Positions 58,975-64,000 of a DNA stretch of 64,000 nucleotides are shown piece by piece. The DNA is from Carnegiea gigantea (Eukaryota; Streptophyta; Magnoliopsida; Caryophyllales; Cactaceae). Within the stretch, counting starts at the first letter, position 1. Every line of letters starts with the position of its first letter. The notes under the pieces were generated by a model, which worked only from the letters and a program-made list of their open reading frames with translations, was not told the DNA's origin and did not search any database. Both the position numbers and the translations under genes were made by a program. The DNA is taken from NCBI GenBank assembly GCA_029747015.1, contig JAKOGI010000528.1, positions 292,001-356,000 on the forward strand, given 5' to 3'.

Positions 58975-60273
58975 AATACCCCTACACCTATTTTTTGCTC
59001 GTTCTCGAGCAAAACAAAATAAAAACTAAGCTAAGAACCTAACTCACTGTCGTAGGAATCATGGTTGCATTTAGCGTGTGCAACAAGCCCTTTGAACCCC
59101 TTGGTTGCCCCAAGTGGACGAGTAAGGTCTCGTGAGAGTTTGCAGAAGATATACCTACAAAATCTTAAAAAAGAAAAACAAGTGGAAAATGAGAAAGGAA
59201 AACAAAGAAAACAAAACAGATATACAAACAAGGCACAAATATCTATACAAGAGGAAGACTATATACATTCTAACCAACCAAATCACTAATGCAACAAAGA
59301 TATTAGCATGTATATAAACAAAGTGTATACATCAATGCTCTCTATCCACATACATGACATCAAAGGACCAACTTTTCACCCCACTATATATCAAAACTTG
59401 AAATCCATCCTAATACTTGGTGTGTAAGTGTATCATCATCTTAGGATTTAAACTTACCAAAATCAAACTCGTTTCCACCTGACTGACACATGCTACATTA
59501 TTGGTCTGTTAACACAGGAAGCAAGCTTTCTCAGTAGCAGTATTGCCTCAAAGGGTAACACCCAGTAGCAGTATTGCATCAAAGGATAACACCCAATAGC
59601 GTATGCTTCAAAGGGATACCTGTCATTCCTTATTTTATGTTTTCTTTTTCTCCCTTTTTTTTCATTTTCTTTGAATGCGGACAAATATTAAAGTAACTGT
59701 GCCAAAAACAGGTGGGAGAGTCAATCACAGAAGACTAAGACCCTAAGGTAATGATAATAGTATAGATCAGGATAAGATTACGCATCGATAATGAACAATT
59801 GGGGTTAGAATTAGAGCCTAGAATGATATGCTGAGGACGAAGATCTATCATACACATCACATTCCTATACAAGCTAATAGTGAAAGTATAGGGGATTTAA
59901 ACTAATCAGAATAGTACGAAACTTCCCCAAAGCCAAAAAGAAAAAGTGTACAAAGTGAAAAAATTTTCACAAAAATATGCATAGGGTATATGACTTCCCA
60001 CCCCCACACCTAAATCTCACAATGTCCTCATTAGGAGCAAAGGAGTCACAACCACCAACAAAACACGTATACATACAAAAGGGAGAAATCTATAAAAATA
60101 ACTATACAAAAGCAAAATATAAATAAGAAAGGGCAAAAGCTATACATACAAAATAAAAATAAAGAAAGAGAAAAGTGGGAACGAATTTATCATGTTAGGT
60201 GCTGGGTGCACCTAAACTACCGCCTCCTCAAGACGATACAATCGGAGGTTAAAGGAGCATCAGCGACTCCTCC
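58975..60273 (-). other. Noncoding internal 3' region of the LTR element
   Basis: No coding. Includes the conserved 3' motif shared with 340-480 and a tandem repeat of about 37 bp (AGTAGCAGTATTGC(C/A)TCAAAGG(G/A)TAACACCC, at 59534-59622, two good copies and one decayed). Confidence 0.75.
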
Positions 60274-61527
60274 TCATCTCAAGATCCGGGCTACCAAATC
60301 AGATGCCATCAAAACTCGCATAAACTTATCAAACACCTGAGCATGCAACGCAGATGAATGTAAGTAAGAGCACGCTAATATGAATACACGCATAAGAATA
60401 AGTGCTCTCCTAAACATAGCAAATGCCTTGGAAAAATCAAAGGAATAATCGAATACGTCAGTCAATATAATTTTTCCAAGCATGTCCTCTAGGTACAGAC
60501 GACAAGGAGCAGGGGAGGGGTCGTACCCCCTAAAGGTACTTAGGGACTCAGAACAGTCAACCTCATTCCCCTCAAGTATAGCATAAGAATCAATAATTAA
60601 CACATCACAACACTCAGGGGAAGAAGAGGGTGGTGAGCAAGAAGAAGAAGCATGGAATGTATCAAGAGGATTGGGGAATATATTATCAACAAAATTAGGA
60701 TTAGCTGGCCCCGCAACCACAACATCCACACATGAAGTCCCTATGGGAGTTTCATAAAGATCGTACTCCTTAATAAAAACATCACCTAACTCAAATCAAG
60801 TGTCATCCTCATCAACACTAGGGCTAACACCAACGGTCTCACCTCCCCCGAGCTCTGTCGACTGAGATAAAGGGGGATGTGTATCAAGAAAGGTCATGAT
60901 AAACGCAGTGCTGTTTCTAAGGGCATTAGGGAAGGATGGGGCAATTGTGCGGATAGTAGTCAAGGGAGGGTCGAGTACTTCCTCTGGTTTGGACTCTAGA
61001 GGAGGAAAAGACGCACCATCATTACACAAATTGACATCAAGTCTAGGAGACCTAGAACTAAGGTCAGTCTCGAGTGATAGGTCATACTCCCGCATTTTAA
61101 TAGCAAACTCAATTTGTTGCTTATTTATTGTCTCTATCATATTGTTAAGTCTAGCAAAACCCTCATCAGAAATATAATAGGGACAAGAATTACTGGCGTG
61201 ATCAGAATAATGGTAAATTTCGCACATAGAAGAAGAATAATTAAGGATGCAAGGGGGTGCGATGTATGAATTAGTGCAACTAATCTTATATTCATAAGTA
61301 TCCTGAGCCAATCAATCAAGAAAATCCCAAGCTTCATCAATATTTTTAGCACATAAATCCCAATACTCTAAAAGAGTACGGGTCTCACAATTCACACCCT
61401 CATAAGTTGTATTTAAAAATTTCCACTTTTCTAAATAAAAATCACAATGAGTAAGAAAAGCATGCAATCTATCATAGTATTTCCAAAACAATTCATGTTC
61501 ATATTAAGGAAAGTGGGAAAAAGACAT
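60274..61527 (-). pseudogene. Gag-like ORF of the non-autonomous element, with stops
   Basis: A single frame of about 417 codons from ATG 61527 (MSFSHFP) to TGA at 60274, interrupted by only a few stops: TAA after the seventh codon, TGA in the WDFLD(W)LAQ context, and TGA at 60796-60798. It reads YEHELFWKYYDRLHAF, EGVNCETRTLLEYWDLCAK, DTYEYKISCTNSYIAPP, then CEIYHYSDHASNSCPYY, a decayed CCHC-like knuckle. An acidic, proline-rich tail follows. Similar frames occur in plant Tat/Athila-related non-autonomous elements; the function is presumably nucleocapsid. The stops fit C-to-T decay. Confidence 0.75.
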
Positions 61528-61635
61528 TTTTTTTCAATTTTCAATTTTTTTTTCAAAATAAAAGCCTAGTCTCGAATGCCCAAGTAAGCTCTAATATTGG
61601 AAAGCGCCAACTCCCTGGTAACGGTGCCAAAAACT

Positions 61636-62957
61636 TGTTGGGGAAAAAGTTTTAATATTTATAAACCCCAAGTGCAAGGTGTATCGTTGAGTACTTAAAG
61701 TGTCGTTCGCAGGGAGTTGTGTTTCCAACTACCAGAACTAACTAAAGCGTCTCGAGTTAGGCAAAATCGAAGGGGATAGAAAATAGAACTAAACTACTAA
61801 AGCGAAAACAAAAGGACTATGATTAGACCTAATATAAACCAAGTAATCAAGTCAAGCCCAAACCTTTCCTAGCTATGCTAGCATTCAAAGTTGATCGGTT
61901 GCATCGTTGAGGCCACCTAAGTCCTCTCTCAAGAGTCAATAGGTTAATCTAGTTGCTTTAACTACCTATTTTCATGGGATTAGTTCAACTAAACTACTAG
62001 GTTAACAACCCTTGACCTAGCTAATGACGAGACTATTTTCATGTCACAATTCCAACGGTTCTATCTACCCACACTAGACAATCGACCTCACCTCTCAGCA
62101 TAAATCAATTGCCTCAAAATACGGATGAAAGCTCTTTCAAGCATTTCATCGAACACTTGACGGACGTGAAAGAAAACTCTAAATTCTAGGCATAAACAAG
62201 ATAGGGTTGGGGCCTCAACAAGGTTAATTAGCCACAACCCAAACCAACCAAAATTAACAACTATCATCAACAAAATACAAAAACCCAAACTAAATCTAAA
62301 CCAGCAAAGAAGAAGGCAAACATGAACAAGAGGGGGGAAGAAACTAATATAATCTAATCAATCTAACTAAACATGGATTAACAATGAAAACTAAACATCT
62401 AAGCTAAACAAATCCAATACAAAAATTAAACGAGCAAAACCTAAACAAGAACGAGATATGAAAGAAAGAGGAAAGAGAACTTATGCTTGATTAATGGAAT
62501 GAACTTGAAATCCAAATTTTCAAATCCAAAATACAATCTACAACATCCTAATCTAATCTTTCTATTGAGGTTTTTATTGGCTAAAACCTAAACTAAAACT
62601 AGCCTAAAATCACCAGAGAGAACCCTGAACTATCCCTCGAACAAAATGCCCGAAGGGGCCTTAAATAGGAAATCGTGCGGCTGAGCGAACGGAGGGGGGC
62701 ATGACCGTGCCACTGCCACGTGGCACGGCCCCACCGTGCCACATTTCTGGCATGATGGTTCAGCCCTCCATCGTCCCTTCTTGCCTACTTTTGCTCTTTT
62801 TTGTCTGTCTTCGCTCCTTTTCGCGACATTTGCTCGATTTGAAGTTTATTACCTGCAAAAACAAATAAAACAAGTAAAAACTTTAAATATTATATTATTA
62901 TACGAGCTAAAATTAGGTAAAAGGGGCACGTAAAATACGATAAATTATCGCCTACCA
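61636..62957 (-). repeat. 5' LTR (1322 bp)
   Basis: On the minus strand TGGTAGGCGATAATTTATC ... CTTTTTCCCCAACA. Partner of 57610-58974, with numerous substitutions and a few indels, so the insertion is considerably older than the Copia element at 24544. Confidence 0.92.
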
Positions 62958-62962
62958 GTTAA

Positions 62963-63379
62963 CAATCTGTTATGTAATGCCAGCCATAAGAACATCCTAC
63001 ATCTCTGAGGTGCTTTCGTTTTCCAGATCCAGGCCTATGATTCCTTCGAGGTTGCTAACTGCGTACCTTGACTTAAGCGAATGACTGACTTTATACGAAA
63101 TGGGTCCGAGGGATCCCCTTTCCAGTATAGGTTGTCCCTTATAGAATCGTCATCAAATAATTCAAAAGAACTAATCTGTTCAAGTATATTTGAGGGGAGA
63201 AAGTCCGCAAATAGTTCCCACCTTCACCCTGCCTCATGACTCCAATAGTCAGCCACTGATACAGATTGTTGCTCTACTGGGATGTTTCTTGTTGCAAGGG
63301 TGAGCAAGGGTTGGGTTCCCACCCATATATGTTTCCAGAACAAAGTGTCACGGCCATCCGCTACCGCACTACCAAGGTC
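62963..63379 (-). pseudogene. LINE ORF2 fragment upstream of the LTR insertion
   Basis: The 5' piece of the truncated LINE. Minus-strand reading from DTLFWKHIWVGTQPLL to FLWLALHN with a stop in the middle; ends at the GTTAA target site. Confidence 0.85.
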
Positions 63380-64000
63380 TTACACAATATTCCAATATGA
63401 CACAATACTTTACCATCATTCACATTTCAAGGACTACACACATCCATAAATTATGAGCTTACTAATATCATATTCATTCCCAACCCACTATCTGAATGCA
63501 ACAAAGTCTTCTAAAAGACTTAGACATCCAAAGAATACAATACAACGAAGTCAAAAAACTTGTCTTCTTAGGCTTGGGGATGTTTGACTTACAAAGTCTT
63601 TAAAGAATGGAAAATTTAAAAACGTTTCGAAAAATAGACCAACTGACCCGAGGGGTGCGAGGGAACAACGTAACTAGTCCAAGCCCAAGGGCCCAAAGTC
63701 TAGCCACCTCTATTTTTCCAAATACTTGACAGCAAAGACGTCCCTCGGATTTGAAACTAGGTGGAGAGGCTAGGAGGTGAACCTGATCAAGACCTTCATT
63801 TACCTTACAAAAGATCTTTATTTTAAAAAAGGAATACTTCTATCTTTATTTTAAAAAAGGAATACCCTATGAAATAGTACTAACGACGGTCATGCGCCTT
63901 TTGGTTTCGGCTCCCTGACTTCACCCTCACATCTCAGGTTCCATGCCTGAGGAGCAATTTGCTCTCTTTTGCGTGTGGGTTTGGGGGGGGGGGGGAACGC

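Larger units (their letters stand above)
57610..62957 (-). mobile_element. Complete non-autonomous Tat/Athila-like LTR retrotransposon (5348 bp)
   Basis: Perfect 5-bp TSD GTTAA (57605-57609 and 62958-62962). On the minus strand: 5' LTR 62957-61636, then a primer-binding site TGGCACCGTTACCAGGGA (15 of 18 positions match the Asp-tRNA complement TGGCGCCGTTGCCGGGGA), a gag-like frame, about 1.3 kb of noncoding DNA, a polypurine tract ATAGGTGTAGGGG, and 3' LTR 58974-57610. No protease, RT or integrase. Inserted inside the LINE: removing it with one TSD rejoins the LINE frame (NRLLTNAVRAK). Confidence 0.93.
56637..63379 (-). mobile_element. 5'-truncated L1-type LINE in intron 3, split by an LTR element
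   Basis: Flanked by a perfect 19-bp TSD (56618-56636 and 63380-63398, core ACAATATTCCAATAT). The 3' end on the minus strand finishes in a short A run. Without the nested element it is about 1.4 kb and covers only the end of ORF2. The minus frame reads DTLFWKHIWVGTQPLLTL, SFELFDDDSIRDNLYW and KAPQRCRMFLWLALHN at 62963-63370. It continues MNDPLCPLSELEYEDVENV and the RNase H part (LLNTDGASKGNSGLAGGGGV, TSTKAELKVVLRGL, REANQVADKLAN) at 57600-56747. It has stops and one internal frame change, so it is dead. Confidence 0.92.
56287..64000 (+). other. GAT1-like intron 3 (incomplete, at least 7.7 kb)
   Basis: The canonical donor GTAAGT is followed by a 24-base T run (56331-56350 area), AT-rich DNA, the nested LINE/LTR insertion (56637-63379) and AT-rich DNA to the window end. 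At 63830-63865 a 28-bp unit (ATCTTTATTTTAAAAAAGGAATAC) is repeated twice. Exon 4 of the gene was not found up to 64000. Confidence 0.65.

Noticed and set aside
1..64000. tRNA or rRNA genes
   Set aside because: The only tRNA-like matches are retrotransposon primer-binding sites; no cloverleaf or rRNA stretch was recognised by eye.
63399..64000. Exon 4 of the GABA transporter
   Set aside because: No frame encodes the next conserved permease block; the sequence is AT-rich with a short tandem repeat.

Overview
This window is nuclear DNA of a flowering plant, probably a eudicot. The signs are low gene density, spliced genes with introns of several kilobases, and nearly every class of plant transposable element nested inside others. 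I cannot name the species. I found only two host genes; most of the rest is mobile-element debris, and many insertions still show readable target-site duplications (TSDs).

Left part (1-16 kb). Positions 1-1812 are the 3' end of a Tat/Athila-like LTR element. About 2.4-10.45 kb is a dead Copia element. It is broken by a Reina-like chromovirus remnant, a TRIM, a hAT-like element and a 3.1-kb solo LTR. Removing the solo LTR and the hAT-like element, with one TSD copy each, restores the Copia reading frame. Positions 11491-13350 (minus strand) hold an intact BED-finger/hAT-transposase-derived gene that has lost catalytic residues and is probably domesticated. A small hAT MITE lies at 15670-15821.

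Middle part (16-41 kb). Positions 16466-24043 are a 7.6-kb Mutator-like element (MULE) with a 9-bp TSD. Its 1.7-kb inverted arms each carry the start of the transposase gene. Next come a 279-bp TRIM and a young, deleted Copia element that keeps an intact gag-protease ORF between two nearly identical LTRs (24544-27236). A hAT MITE (27803-28526) and AT-rich intergenic DNA follow. Positions 32247-40514 are a full-length but dead L1 LINE, with a solo Copia LTR and a 1.55-kb hAT element inserted in its reverse-transcriptase gene.

Right part (41-64 kb). A 3.2-kb solo LTR and two PIF/Harbinger-type MITEs lie upstream of a GABA-transporter (GAT1-like) gene on the plus strand. Its first three coding exons are at 46169-46310, 48837-49067 and 56189-56286; the rest lies beyond the window. 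Intron 2 (7.1 kb) holds a tandem array of about 372-bp units, a hAT MITE and a Tourist-like MITE. Intron 3 holds a 5'-truncated LINE with a 19-bp TSD, itself split by a complete 5.35-kb non-autonomous LTR retrotransposon with a 5-bp TSD.

The most notable signals are the MULE whose inverted arms duplicate coding sequence, the gag-protease-only Copia element, a GC-rich palindromic cassette shared by unrelated Copia and Gypsy-type LTRs, the catalytically altered hAT-derived gene, and the layered invasion of the GABA-transporter introns.
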